A DNA stretch of 64,000 bases from Gammaproteobacteria bacterium (GTDB taxonomy: Bacteria > Pseudomonadota > Gammaproteobacteria > UBA6429 > Thiohalophilaceae). Below, piece by piece: positions 1 to 8,887 of the stretch. The translations under genes were made by a program, and so were the position numbers. The notes beneath the pieces are model-generated. The model had not been told where the DNA came from and searched no databases. It was given only the letters and a program-made list of their open reading frames with translations. How positions within the stretch are numbered: position 1 is the stretch's first letter; every line of letters begins with the position of its first letter. The DNA lies in contig WGLP01000003.1 of the NCBI GenBank assembly GCA_016125505.1, positions 565,911-629,910 of the forward strand. The letters run 5' to 3'.

Positions 1-751
1 ACGGGATCAGGTTGGCGGAATAGTTGTCCACCATTTGCTTGATCGCCTGCTCCCCGTACCGCTCACGCACGAATTCAAAAAAGAACACGCCATACAGATA
101 GGGCGTATCCCCGGCCGGCCAGCTGCCAATCGGTTGATTCACGCGCCGGATCGGCTTGAACCCGGACAGTGTTTCCACACGCATTAACATATCGAAATAC
201 GCGCTCTGCCCACGCCCGATGGTCTTTTTTGTATCCGTCTCGATATAGGTCGCCAGGCCCTCGATCACCCAGCGCGGCTGGTAGGCATTGGGAAACAATA
301 AAGGGTGGCGGCCAAAGATATGCTGTGCACCTTCTGGCAGGCCACGCACCTTATCCAGGTGCACGACGTGCAGAAATTCGTGATGGAACACCAGTTCCAG
401 CCAGTCATCGTAATCTTCCAGGCTGTTGATCTCATCGGGCGCCGCGATATACAACACGACACTGTTAAAAGGAAACACCCGGGTAAAGCCATTGGAGAGA
501 TCGGATTCATCACTGAGGACAATATCGGTCTTGTCCCTGGGATACCAATCCAGATAGGCGCAGGTCTCGCCGTAGATCCGCTCGGCCTTGGGCCAAAAGC
601 CTTGCGCCAGCGCTTCCGCGCCATTGTGAAAATGAATACGAAAATGGGCGGACTCGATTGTTTGCCATGTCAGGTCGGGATCGTGATAGACACCCGCATT
701 GGCAATGCCACACCATGCCCACAACAACATGGGCAAGAGCCATCTGGACAT
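1..751 (-). CDS. Exported HExxH metalloprotease-like protein (3' end outside window)
   Basis: The reading frame starts with ATG at 751 and stays open to base 1, so only the first 250 residues are visible. The N-terminus (MSRWLLPMLLWAWCGIANA) is a good signal peptide. Around residues 120-130 there is HHEFLHVVHLDK, an HExxH zinc site, followed further on by a second glutamate region (WVIEGLATYIETD), as in gluzincin-type peptidases. Proteins with this start often continue into a TolB-like beta-propeller, but that part lies outside the window. The export and zinc site are seen; a peptidase role is inferred. Confidence 0.6.
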   Translation of the reverse strand, partial: MSRWLLPMLLWAWCGIANAGVYHDPDLTWQTIESAHFRIHFHNGAEALAQGFWPKAERIYGETCAYLDWYPRDKTDIVLSDESDLSNGFTRVFPFNSVVLYIAAPDEINSLEDYDDWLELVFHHEFLHVVHLDKVRGLPEGAQHIFGRHPLLFPNAYQPRWVIEGLATYIETDTKKTIGRGQSAYFDMLMRVETLSGFKPIRRVNQPIGSWPAGDTPYLYGVFFFEFVRERYGEQAIKQMVDNYSANLIP

Positions 752-1030
752 ATGAATTATTATCTTAGTTATTGAATTATCAGAGGAAACAAATCATATA
801 ACAAAGATTGTGGAATTGCCTAATTTTTGTAACATTCCTAGCTGGGTGAACAACTATTGCGTTTTCAACGGCTTATTCGGTCGCACGCCGGTAACCCAAC
901 ATGCCCGTGTTTGCGGTTTTTCCCACCGGACACCGCCGGCTTGTTACAGGCGCTGACCCTGCGTGAACCTGAAATTACGCACGCCGTCAAGCATCGACAT
1001 TTCACGGGCACACTCTAGAATACCCGGACC

Positions 1031-3043
1031 ATGCTGCAGCAACTGAATCCCGTCCAACGCCAGGCCGTCATCGATTGTGAGTCCCAACTGCTGGTGCTGG
1101 CGGGCGCCGGCAGCGGCAAGACACGCGTGCTTACCCAGAAGATCGCCTACCTGATCCGCCAGCGCGGGATCCAGCCGGACGCCATCATTGCCGTGACCTT
1201 CACCAACAAGGCCGCACGCGAAATGCGCTCACGGGTTGTCGAGTTGCTGGATGCGGAGACCGCCAAGGCCCTGCAGGTCTCCACCTTTCATACCCTGGGG
1301 CTCAACATGATCCGCAAGTCCCCCGCGCGCTATGGACGCAAACGCGGCTTTACGATTTATGATTCCACTGACAGTCAGAATCTCATCAAGGACATCATGC
1401 GCCGCGATTTTGGTGACCCGGACAACATCGCCGAACGCGTGCGCTGGAAGATCAGCGACTGGAAACAAAACGCCATCAGCCCGGAGCTGGCGCGCAGCCA
1501 CGCGGCCGATGCCATTCATGCCACGGCGGCGAGTGTCTACAAACAATACGAGCAGGCACTACAGGCGTATAACGCCGTCGATTTCGACGATCTGATCCTG
1601 AAACCGCTGCAGGTGCTGAGCGAAGACGCCGAGTACCGTACGCAGTGGCAGTGCCGCATCAAGCACGTACTGGTGGACGAGTATCAGGATACCAATGCCT
1701 GCCAGTACGCCTTCATCAAACAACTGGTGGGCAAGTCGGGGCACTTCACCGTGGTGGGCGATGACGACCAGTCGATCTATGCCTGGCGTGGCGCGCGCCC
1801 GGAAAACCTGTCGGAACTACAGCGGGACTATCCCTACCTGAAGGTCATCAAGCTCGAACAGAACTATCGCTCTACCGGTAACATCCTGCACGCGGCCAAC
1901 GCGCTCATCGCCAACAATCCGCACATCTTCGAAAAACGCCTGTGGAGTGAGCTGGGCCCCGGCGATCAGATTACCTTGCTGAGCACCCAGGACGAACAAG
2001 GCGAGGCCGAGCAGATCGTGGTGGACCTGATGCACCATAAATTTCAGAACCGCAGCCGCTTCGCCGATTACGCCATTCTCTATCGCGGCAATCACCAGTC
2101 GCGTCTGTTCGAACAGCAACTGCGCGAGAAAAACATTCCCTATTATCTCAGCGGCGGCATGTCGTTTTTCGATTATGGCGAGATCAAGGACGTCATGGCC
2201 TATCTGCGCATCATGACTAACCCGGATGACGATAACGCCCTGCTGCGCATCATTAATACCCCGCGACGCGAACTGGGGACCACGACGGTACAGACACTGG
2301 TGGAACACGCCACCGCATCGCGCTGCGGCATACTGGAGGCCATCGAACACGACGGCCTGCAGGACAAACTCTCCGCACGCGCAATGAATAACGTGCGCGA
2401 GTTTCGGGAATGGCTGCAGAATCTGCATCGCCGCACGGAATCCGAGAGTCCGCTCACTCTGTTACGCGTCCTGCTGGATGACATCGGCTACAGCGACTGG
2501 ATCAAACAATCCATCAGCGACGAACAACAGGCGAAGCGCAAGCTCGAGAACGTCGACGAGCTGGTGCAGTGGGTACAACGCATGTGCCAGCAGGATATGC
2601 AACTGGACATGGCCGGTGCCGTCGCCAAGCTGGCGTTGATCGACACCCTTGATCGCGATAAGGACGAGAACACGCGCGATGCCGTCAGCCTCATGACCCT
2701 GCACGCCGCCAAAGGCCTGGAGTTTCCCTACGTCTATCTGGTGGGCATGGAAGAAAACCTGTTGCCGCATCGCACCAGTATCGAAGAAGACAGCATCGAG
2801 GAAGAACGCCGTCTCGCCTATGTCGGCCTTACCCGCGCGCAACGCAAACTGACCTTGTCGTACGCCACGCAACGCCGGCGTTTCGGTAAGACCGACACCA
2901 CCGAACCCAGCCGTTTTCTGGCCGAAATCCCGGAGAAGTTACTCAAGCGACGCGGCCTGGAAAACGATCAAACCCCGGAAGAACGTCAGAGTCACGGCCA
3001 GAGCCAACTGGCACACCTGCGCGCATTATTGGGCGACGCATAA
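1031..3043 (+). CDS. rep: ATP-dependent DNA helicase Rep
   Basis: A superfamily 1A 3'-5' helicase that helps replication forks restart and pass obstacles. At 670 residues it matches the usual length of Rep (about 673). Visible motifs in order: Walker A AGAGSGKT at residues 24-31, motif Ia TFTNKAAREM, motif II VDEYQDTN, motif III VGDDDQSIYAWRGA, motif IV LEQNYRS, motif V LMTLHAAKGLEFPYV and motif VI RRLAYVGLTRAQ. LMTLHAAKGLEF and NPDDDNALLRIINTP are closer to Rep than to UvrD or PcrA. It stands alone on the plus strand and converges with the cytochrome gene, with a shared hairpin between them. Confidence 0.95.
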   Translation: MLQQLNPVQRQAVIDCESQLLVLAGAGSGKTRVLTQKIAYLIRQRGIQPDAIIAVTFTNKAAREMRSRVVELLDAETAKALQVSTFHTLGLNMIRKSPARYGRKRGFTIYDSTDSQNLIKDIMRRDFGDPDNIAERVRWKISDWKQNAISPELARSHAADAIHATAASVYKQYEQALQAYNAVDFDDLILKPLQVLSEDAEYRTQWQCRIKHVLVDEYQDTNACQYAFIKQLVGKSGHFTVVGDDDQSIYAWRGARPENLSELQRDYPYLKVIKLEQNYRSTGNILHAANALIANNPHIFEKRLWSELGPGDQITLLSTQDEQGEAEQIVVDLMHHKFQNRSRFADYAILYRGNHQSRLFEQQLREKNIPYYLSGGMSFFDYGEIKDVMAYLRIMTNPDDDNALLRIINTPRRELGTTTVQTLVEHATASRCGILEAIEHDGLQDKLSARAMNNVREFREWLQNLHRRTESESPLTLLRVLLDDIGYSDWIKQSISDEQQAKRKLENVDELVQWVQRMCQQDMQLDMAGAVAKLALIDTLDRDKDENTRDAVSLMTLHAAKGLEFPYVYLVGMEENLLPHRTSIEEDSIEEERRLAYVGLTRAQRKLTLSYATQRRRFGKTDTTEPSRFLAEIPEKLLKRRGLENDQTPEERQSHGQSQLAHLRALLGDA

Positions 3044-3073
3044 AAAAAGCCGCTGACAAGCAGCGGCTTTTTT
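3043..3073. terminator. Bidirectional Rho-independent terminator between rep and cytochrome gene
   Basis: AAGCCGCTG (3047-3055) and CAGCGGCTT (3061-3069) form a stem with a 5-base loop. It is flanked by A-runs on the left and T-runs on the right, so it can end transcription of both converging genes. Confidence 0.85.
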
Positions 3074-3095
3074 CACACAACTTAATTTTATCGAC

Positions 3096-3920
3096 TTACT
3101 TCACCAGGCTGACCATGTAGTCCACGGCGGCCTTCACATCGTCATCACTCAGGCCGGCATTACCGCCCTTGGCCGGCATCATGCCCTTCTTGCCTGTGAA
3201 GCCATGTATCGCATGCGTGTACAGCGTCGGCAGACCCTTAGCGACGTGTTCTGCCCAGGCGGCCTTGTCACCCGCCTTCGGTGCACCGGCGGCGCCGGTA
3301 CCATGACAGGCAAAGCAGGTACCACTGTAGATCTGCTTGCCGTGCGCGATATCGCTGCCACCCGCAGAGGCCGTGGCGGCAGGCGCAGCCGCGGCCTTGG
3401 CTGGCTTCGCCGGCTTGGCATTCTTGACCATCGCGGGATCGACCAGACCGACCATGTAATTCACCGCGGCTTCGACCTGGGCATCGCTCAGGGACATGTT
3501 GCCGCCCTTGGCCGGCATCATGCCTGCTTTGCCGGTGAAACCGTGGATCGCATGTTGGTGCAGGGTATCGAGGCCTTTGGCCAAATGCCGGGCCCAGGCA
3601 GCCTTATCACCCGCCTTCGGTGCGCCGGCCGCACCGGTACCGTGACAGGCGAAACAGGTTCCCTGAAATACGGCCTTGCCATCGACGGAGGTATCAGCAG
3701 ATGCCACAGCAGCACCGGCCTCGGCGGCCTTGGTTTCAATTTCGCCGACGGGCTTGATCAGCTTGTTGATCTCCGCCTCAATGCGCGGATCAGCCTCACC
3801 CACCGTCTTGCCGCTGCCGGTTATGAAATTCGCCAGAAAAATGATGACTGCCAAAAAGACGATCAACAGCACCAGCACCAGGCTAAAGGTGCGAAAAAAA
3901 TTTGAATCCTGCTCGCTCAC
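3096..3920 (-). CDS. Membrane-anchored di-heme cytochrome c5 with duplicated domain
   Basis: An electron carrier of 274 residues facing the periplasm. Residues 12-33 form one hydrophobic anchor, not followed by a cleavage site. Two cytochrome c5-like domains follow, each with a CFACH heme site (residues 89-93 and 202-206) and a later MMPAKGG segment giving the axial methionine. The two domains are nearly identical around the heme, with the same GTGAAGAPKAGDKAAWA stretch, and are joined by an Ala/Lys/Pro-rich linker. This points to recent internal duplication. Cytochromes of this type pass electrons to terminal oxidases; the exact partner cannot be read here. Confidence 0.88.
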   Translation of the reverse strand: MSEQDSNFFRTFSLVLVLLIVFLAVIIFLANFITGSGKTVGEADPRIEAEINKLIKPVGEIETKAAEAGAAVASADTSVDGKAVFQGTCFACHGTGAAGAPKAGDKAAWARHLAKGLDTLHQHAIHGFTGKAGMMPAKGGNMSLSDAQVEAAVNYMVGLVDPAMVKNAKPAKPAKAAAAPAATASAGGSDIAHGKQIYSGTCFACHGTGAAGAPKAGDKAAWAEHVAKGLPTLYTHAIHGFTGKKGMMPAKGGNAGLSDDDVKAAVDYMVSLVK

Positions 3921-4082
3921 ACTGACACCTCATTAATAACTTGTTGATTTTGCGGTCAATTACATGTGACCACGCCAAAATTCGCGCGTAAGTATACCCT
4001 CAATACCCGCAAACGGAAACGCCGGTTATTCTATATATATGGACGCTAATGCGTGAGGACGGTAAGCTACGCGCCCTGCAAA

Positions 4083-4159
<77 letters not shown>

Positions 4160-4160
4160 A

Positions 4161-4197
4161 AAAAAGAAAAGGCCCCACCTGGGGCCTTTTCTTTTTT
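4161..4197 (+). terminator. Rho-independent terminator of tRNA-Arg
   Basis: A long stem, AGAAAAGGCCCC / GGGGCCTTTTCT with loop ACCT, ends in a T-run at 4192-4197 directly behind the tRNA. It is nearly symmetrical, so it may also act for transcripts from the right. Confidence 0.85.
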
Positions 4198-4235
4198 CAG
4201 GGGCATGTGAATGGCTACGGCTGTCTTTATTTACC

Positions 4236-4964
4236 TCACTTGGCGGGACCGTGATCTTGCTTGACCCCGTGGCTCATCTCAGTGAGCAGGGCCAATTGCA
4301 GTTGCTGGATTTCCACCAGGCGCTCCCATTGCTTGCTAAGCAAATGATCCATTTTTTCATGCAGATGACGGATTTCCAGTTCGGCCTTCAGGTTGATTTG
4401 ATAATCGTGCTGTCCCCGCATCCGGTCTTTTGCTTCCTGGCGATTCTGGCTCATCATGATTATCGGCGCCTGGATGGCGGCAATACAGGACAGGATAAGG
4501 TTAAGCAGGATATAAGGATAAGGGTCAAACGGATGCGCCATTAATGCAATGCTATTGCCCCCTATCCACACCCCCATGAATACCGCAAATAAACCAATAA
4601 ATGTCCAGCTCCCGCCAAAGACGGCCACCTTGTCGGCCAGCCGCTGGCCAAGGGTCAAACCGCGCTCGAACTGTTGCTCGGTATTGCTGGCCAGTACCTC
4701 GTGTTCGCGCAGACTCCTGACCACCTCATTTTCGAGGGCAGTCATCTCTCCTCGTTCCGACGCAATCATTCGCTCTATATATTTAGTCCGGAACACAGCG
4801 AGATCGGAGCGGCAGATGAAACCCTCACTCGACCACTGGGGGTATTGTTCACGTATCAAATCCACTATCGGTTCGCGTATCGCCATCGCCGGGAATAAAT
4901 TACGGTGCGGGAAGGCCTTGCCGCAGATTTGACAGATATCGCGTTGTTGATTGGCTCGTTTCAT
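4236..4964 (-). CDS. DUF1003 family membrane protein
   Basis: A 242-residue protein with a CxxC pair near the N-terminus (CQICGKAFPH), a soluble region, two transmembrane segments at about residues 115-170 and a charged C-terminal helix. The stretch NLILSCIAAIQAPIIMMSQN followed by RQEAKDR is the hallmark of DUF1003, an uncharacterised bacterial inner-membrane family. The CxxC pair, perhaps with nearby His, could hold a metal, but no ligand set is complete. It is a single gene, with its ATG at 4964. No role can be stated. Confidence 0.8.
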   Translation of the reverse strand: MKRANQQRDICQICGKAFPHRNLFPAMAIREPIVDLIREQYPQWSSEGFICRSDLAVFRTKYIERMIASERGEMTALENEVVRSLREHEVLASNTEQQFERGLTLGQRLADKVAVFGGSWTFIGLFAVFMGVWIGGNSIALMAHPFDPYPYILLNLILSCIAAIQAPIIMMSQNRQEAKDRMRGQHDYQINLKAELEIRHLHEKMDHLLSKQWERLVEIQQLQLALLTEMSHGVKQDHGPAK

Positions 4965-5258
4965 GGATTATGTCCACTGCTGAAATGGGAGACAGGTCCC
5001 ATGGTACGTGCCAGATGACAATTTTTCTCTCCTTTTGTTCGCCGCGGGCTTCCCGTTTAACTCCTGCCACAGCCTGGCCGGACATCAATGCAATAGCTTT
5101 CAAGAAAACCAGTGGTGTCAATTATCTTTCTGAACTTTTATTTAGTCGGCAAGTGAAGGTCGATGGAACAAGCATTTTTGAACATTGTCGAATGCAACTA
5201 AAGCTCGGCATTGTTGCCTGCTAAATTCGCTATATTTCAGCATCTATGGAGAATAGTC

Positions 5259-5474
5259 ATGGGCGCACTCAGTATCTGGCATTGGCTCGTTCTGCTCATT
5301 GTCGTGTTGATTGTTTTTGGCACTAAAAAGCTGGGGAGTATCGGCGGTGACCTGGGAATGGCTCTACGCGATTTCAAGCATGCCCTGAATGACAAAGACG
5401 ATACTTCAACGAAAGCGGCAACTGTCAGTGAACAGCAAAAACTTCCGGTGGAAAAAGAAGAGCGTAATACCTGA
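5259..5474 (+). CDS. tatA: Twin-arginine translocase subunit TatA
   Basis: TatA forms the variable-size protein-conducting assembly of the Tat pathway. The 71-residue product has one N-terminal membrane helix (IWHWLVLLIVVLIVFGTKKL), the FGTKKLG hinge, an amphipathic helix (GGDLGMALRDFKHAL) and a polar tail. The start at 5259 is chosen because GGAG lies 10 bases upstream and the protein then begins directly with the TatA core; an upstream in-frame start at 5211 adds 16 unrelated residues. tatB and tatC are not adjacent, so this is a lone tatA. A Tat signal occurs in this window on the TRAP binding protein. Confidence 0.9.
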   Translation: MGALSIWHWLVLLIVVLIVFGTKKLGSIGGDLGMALRDFKHALNDKDDTSTKAATVSEQQKLPVEKEERNT

Positions 5475-5733
5475 ATCCCGCCCTGTTTCGGGCTTGATTC
5501 TCACACTGTCTGGCATTGACCAGCAGGGTGCTATGCACGCGCCAGCGTGGCAGGGCAGGTCTGTTTTTTAAAATTTTCTATTCCATCTAATCACTTGGGC
5601 GAAATGACAAGTGATTGTGTTGCTCGTTGTGTTATCCCAAACGATAACAGAACAATCTATTTGACTGTATGGCTCGAAAACCTGTTCTTAGTTGCGCCCC
5701 CCATTATGATCATCGCAACCTTATTATAAGCAT

Positions 5734-6735
5734 TTATTGCCCTGCCTCCATCAAGCCCGGCCACACCTGCACCAGGCGCTCGCTGATCTTCGGCTCACTG
5801 GCAATGGCGTAATCGAGGAAGGCCTTGGCCACCAGCGACAGGTCCTTGCCCTTCGGATGCACCATGAACCATTTGCGTTGAATGGGAAATCCTTCCACAT
5901 CCAGTACGGCAACCGGACCCTCGCTGCCTTCGAGTGTGAGCGTGTGCAAGGACAAGATGGATAGGCCAAGTCCGCCTACAATTGCATGCTTGATGGCCTC
6001 ATTGCTGCCCAGCTCCATGCGTATCTTCGGGCGCAGTCCTGCCTCCGAAAATACGCGCAGCGTGGCGTCACGAATGCCGGAACCCGGTTCACGCAGAATC
6101 AGTGGCTCTTCCGCGATGGTCGCTAATGGAATCTTTTTCTTGCCCACCAGCGGGTGATTGCGCGGCGCCATGATCACCAGCGGATTGGGCGCGAAGGCAT
6201 AGGCATCGACCTGTAATTCATCGGACGGCGCGGTGCCCATGATGTAGAGGTCGTCCTCGTTCGCCTGCATGCGATCGAGCACCCGATCGCGGTTAGTCAC
6301 CTTCAACGAGACCTCAATGCCCTGGTGCATCTGGCTGAACTCACCGAGGAGTTCCGGCGCGATGTATTTGGCGGTGGTCACCACACACAGGCGCAGGCGG
6401 CCACGCTTGATACCCTTGATGTCCGCAATCTTCATTTCCAGATTGGCGAGGGTCTCGAAGATATCCCGACAGGCCTCATACAACTCCAGTGCGGCCTGGG
6501 TCGGCTTCACGCTACGGCCGACGTGCTCGAACAGGGGCAGGCCCATGGCATCGGCGAGTTTTTTCACCTGCATGGACACCGTCGGCTGGGTCAGGAAGAG
6601 CTCCTCGGAGGCCCGGGTAAAATTGCCATGGCGCACGATCGCTTCAAACACCTGCAACTGGCGCAGAGTGGCATGCCGGATGAGATAGTCAGGCATGGAG
6701 ATCGGCGGATTGTCGTCATTGTCAGGCGTCGACAC
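5734..6735 (-). CDS. cbbR: LysR-type RuBisCO operon regulator CbbR
   Basis: A 333-residue LysR-type regulator. The winged helix-turn-helix is at about residues 22-80 (RHGNFTRASEELFLTQPTVS), followed by the two-lobed effector domain. CbbR proteins sense metabolites such as NADPH, RuBP or phosphoglycolate and activate Calvin-cycle operons. The sequence and its place next to the carboxysome genes both support CbbR. Unusually, it lies on the same strand at the far end of the operon, 133 bases after mcdB, and not divergent from cbbL. It could therefore be part of the long transcript, giving feedback, or have its own promoter in the AT-rich gap 6736-6868. Confidence 0.85.
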   Translation of the reverse strand: MSTPDNDDNPPISMPDYLIRHATLRQLQVFEAIVRHGNFTRASEELFLTQPTVSMQVKKLADAMGLPLFEHVGRSVKPTQAALELYEACRDIFETLANLEMKIADIKGIKRGRLRLCVVTTAKYIAPELLGEFSQMHQGIEVSLKVTNRDRVLDRMQANEDDLYIMGTAPSDELQVDAYAFAPNPLVIMAPRNHPLVGKKKIPLATIAEEPLILREPGSGIRDATLRVFSEAGLRPKIRMELGSNEAIKHAIVGGLGLSILSLHTLTLEGSEGPVAVLDVEGFPIQRKWFMVHPKGKDLSLVAKAFLDYAIASEPKISERLVQVWPGLMEAGQ

Positions 6736-6868
6736 GATAGTTTTCCTCGGTGGGTGAGATTCCGCAGTAATTCTGACGGATATTGTACTATCGACTACGT
6801 ATAGAATTTAATAGATATAATTATTATTTAGTATAGACGCATATCTATATATTAAGAACCTATCACGA

Positions 6869-7096
6869 TCAGTCGGGCCAGACACGGCCCCGGCTCTGAT
6901 AGGGATCGCTGCCCGGGGCGGGCCGGCTTGGAGGCAATTCGGCGGGTGCTTCAGTCCTGGCGGGGGCTGGCTTTTTGGCGGGCGGCGCATAGGTCTCGGC
7001 GTGCGCCTGCTTGGAGTCGGGTTGATCGTTGATGACGGCCTTGGTCTTGCGCATGGAGTTCAGCAGCTTTTCCCGGGTCTTGTCTCTTGTCGTCAT
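6869..7096 (-). CDS. mcdB: Carboxysome positioning adaptor McdB (alpha type)
   Basis: A 75-residue, mostly disordered, Pro/Ala/Lys-rich protein. Its ATG overlaps the mcdA stop in an ATGA, which fixes the start and implies coupled translation. Alpha-McdB proteins are short, low-complexity and carry an invariant tryptophan close to the C-terminus; here the protein ends RVWPD with Trp73. The N-terminus (TREKLLNSMRKTKAVI) is charged and helical, a plausible McdA-contact region. With McdA it spaces carboxysomes over the nucleoid. Identification rests on position, size and the terminal tryptophan, since such proteins show little sequence similarity. Confidence 0.8.
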   Translation of the reverse strand: MTTRDKTREKLLNSMRKTKAVINDQPDSKQAHAETYAPPAKKPAPARTEAPAELPPSRPAPGSDPYQSRGRVWPD

Positions 7097-7719
7097 GGCC
7101 TGATTACCTCTTTGATTAATTGATCCAGTTCTTTCGCCGCATCCGCGCCGCGTTTACCCATATCGAATACGGTGCGGCCCTCCAGGGCACTGGCCTTATA
7201 GACCGCCCGTTTACGGACGACCGTATTGGCAACCGGCACCGCGATTTCGGCAAGCGCCTCCCGGATCAGCTGCGACAGCGTGCTGCGGCTTTCCAGCTGG
7301 TTAACGACGAGGACCGCGTGCAGCGCCGGATTGATCTGTTTTGCCTCCGCAATCGCCTGCTCGATATGGACGGTGGCCCACAGGTCCACTGGCGAGGGCT
7401 GCACCGGCACCAGGGCCACGTCGGCCATCTTTAAAATGGCATCCGTCTGCGGTGCATGTACCGACGGCGGACAGTCCGCAATGACGTAGGCAAATTTAGC
7501 TTTGAGGTCTCTGATCTGATCGAGCAGCTCAGATTCTGCCGGGAACACCGGCGTGACTCTCACCTCGTCCGAATTTGCATACCAGTGTACGGACGAACCC
7601 TGCGGGTCGGCATCGACGATGGCCGTCTCCGCGTGGCGTGCGAGCCCCGCTCCCATATTGACCGCAAGTGTGGTCTTGCCTGCGCCGCCCTTGTTTCCGA
7701 CGAACGCGATAACCGGCAT
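7093..7719 (-). CDS. mcdA: Carboxysome positioning ParA-type ATPase McdA
   Basis: A 208-residue ParA/MinD-family ATPase. The deviant Walker A motif KGGAGKT is at residues 10-16 with the signature lysine Lys10; a switch I-like DADPQGS and a Walker B-like VIADCPPS follow. McdA forms gradients on the nucleoid that McdB, bound to the carboxysome, uses to space the microcompartments. The position between acRAF and mcdB in a cso operon separates it from chromosome or plasmid ParA. The start is directly downstream of a short spacer from acRAF, so it belongs to the same transcript. Confidence 0.9.
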   Translation of the reverse strand: MPVIAFVGNKGGAGKTTLAVNMGAGLARHAETAIVDADPQGSSVHWYANSDEVRVTPVFPAESELLDQIRDLKAKFAYVIADCPPSVHAPQTDAILKMADVALVPVQPSPVDLWATVHIEQAIAEAKQINPALHAVLVVNQLESRSTLSQLIREALAEIAVPVANTVVRKRAVYKASALEGRTVFDMGKRGADAAKELDQLIKEVIRP

Positions 7720-7738
7720 GGTGTTTACCTAGTTATGA

Positions 7739-7996
7739 TTATTTGTTTGAGAACAGCGCATCGAGCTGTTCAGCAAAGCGACGGTGTTTCTCCGTCAACT
7801 TGTCGCTACCTTCATCCGTGTGAATGGTAACATTGACATAGTCACGGCCGAAACCCATGTCCGGGAACAACTCTTCACGCTCCGAGACTTCCGCCGCGCG
7901 ATCGAGAAAATCGCGCAAGCTTGCGTAATCAGGAAAGACATAACGTTTTTCAAGACGTACTGGCCGGATTCGTTCCTGCCATGCATCGTTACTCAT
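7739..7996 (-). CDS. Alpha-carboxysome RuBisCO assembly factor acRAF (PCD-like)
   Basis: An 85-residue protein with the pterin-4a-carbinolamine dehydratase-like fold. VNVTIHTDE and LTEKHRRFAEQLD mark the core strand and following helix. In alpha-carboxysome operons this family acts as acRAF, a chaperone in RuBisCO assembly, and is not a pterin enzyme. It starts 13 bases after the bacterioferritin-like gene and precedes mcdA, the usual order in proteobacterial cso operons. Functional assignment comes from family and context. Confidence 0.85.
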   Translation of the reverse strand: MSNDAWQERIRPVRLEKRYVFPDYASLRDFLDRAAEVSEREELFPDMGFGRDYVNVTIHTDEGSDKLTEKHRRFAEQLDALFSNK

Positions 7997-8009
7997 GTTC
8001 TACCTCCCG

Positions 8010-8489
8010 CTAAAAGGTCGCGCCGCTGGACTCACGGCCAGTGACACCAGCATACCCAAGCTCTTTGAGCCACGCTAGCAACTCTTTGGCATGGGCCTTT
8101 TCTTCGTTGAGGAGTGCTTCAAAAAATGCACGGCCGTCGTGATCGCCCGTACTGCTGCAATACCTGAAGGCCTGGTCGTACAGGCTGACGAGTTCGTTTT
8201 CGAATTCGTAGTCGTGCAGCAACAACTCGGCCAGATTGCTTCCCAGTTTTACCGGCCGTAGCTGCGAGGCATTCGGTGCGACACCCAGCGCCAGCATGCG
8301 ACCGATGATGCGATCGGCATGCCCCAGTTCTTCGTGGGCCTCTTCGCTCATGCGCTTGGACGCCTCTGCCAACCCCCAGGCCCCGAGGAGACGGGCCTGG
8401 GTGCTGTACAACTGGACCGCGGACAACTCCAGACTCAGAGTACGTCCGAGATATCCAAGTACACGCTGGTCAGCGTTGGCATAGTACAT
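8010..8489 (-). CDS. Bacterioferritin-like four-helix protein of the cso operon
   Basis: A 159-residue ferritin-like four-helix-bundle protein. Paired ExxH segments are visible (EEAHEELGHADRI near residues 50-60 and EEKAHAKEL near 127-135), consistent with a di-iron site. Genes of this kind are a standing part of proteobacterial cso operons, between csoS1 and the acRAF gene, but their role in the carboxysome is not established. It is not a full heme bacterioferritin by obvious sequence; iron storage should not be assumed. Confidence 0.8.
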   Translation of the reverse strand: MYYANADQRVLGYLGRTLSLELSAVQLYSTQARLLGAWGLAEASKRMSEEAHEELGHADRIIGRMLALGVAPNASQLRPVKLGSNLAELLLHDYEFENELVSLYDQAFRYCSSTGDHDGRAFFEALLNEEKAHAKELLAWLKELGYAGVTGRESSGATF

Positions 8490-8532
8490 GACGTGGTATT
8501 ACCCAGTCTTACTGCAACAACCAGTCAGTCGG

Positions 8533-8847
8533 TTAGCTACGCTGCGGACGATTGCCAGTCGACTCGCTGAGCACAGGCTCAACTTCTTTGTGCGGACGGG
8601 CAATGATGTGCGCAGCAACCAGGCCATCACCTACCCGCTCACAGGCATCCGCCCCGGCGCGTACGGCGGCATTCACGGCACCGGTCACACCGCGGACCAG
8701 AACGGTGACATAACCGCCGCCGACAAATTCACGTCCGATCAGACGTACTTCTGCCGCCTTGGTCATGGCATCCGCTGCTTCAATAGCGGGAACCAGTCCA
8801 CGTGTTTCGATCATGCCCAGTGCAATGCCATAACTTTCATTGGCCAT
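8533..8847 (-). CDS. csoS1: Carboxysome hexameric shell protein CsoS1 (second copy)
   Basis: A 104-residue single BMC-domain protein that forms hexamers tiling the shell facets. The body (GIALGMIETRGLVPAIEAAD, VGGGYVTVLVRG, AHIIARPH) is almost identical to the neighbouring copy. It differs at VRGVTGAV in place of VRGETGAV and in the C-terminal tail (SESTGNRPQRS in place of the Ala-rich tail). The DNA of the two copies differs at many third positions although the proteins match, so the duplication is old and kept by selection. Which of CsoS1A/B/C it corresponds to cannot be decided by eye. Confidence 0.95.
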   Translation of the reverse strand: MANESYGIALGMIETRGLVPAIEAADAMTKAAEVRLIGREFVGGGYVTVLVRGVTGAVNAAVRAGADACERVGDGLVAAHIIARPHKEVEPVLSESTGNRPQRS

Positions 8848-8887
8848 GGTTAAATCTCCTGTCTGTTCAGTTAGTCAAAATTACTGC

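Noticed and set aside
5475..5733. Coding frames after tatA
   Set aside because: Two short frames contain no recognisable domain and no ribosome site; the region looks intergenic. A weak hairpin (GAATC / GATTC with GCCC / GGGC) at 5473-5500 lacks a T-run.
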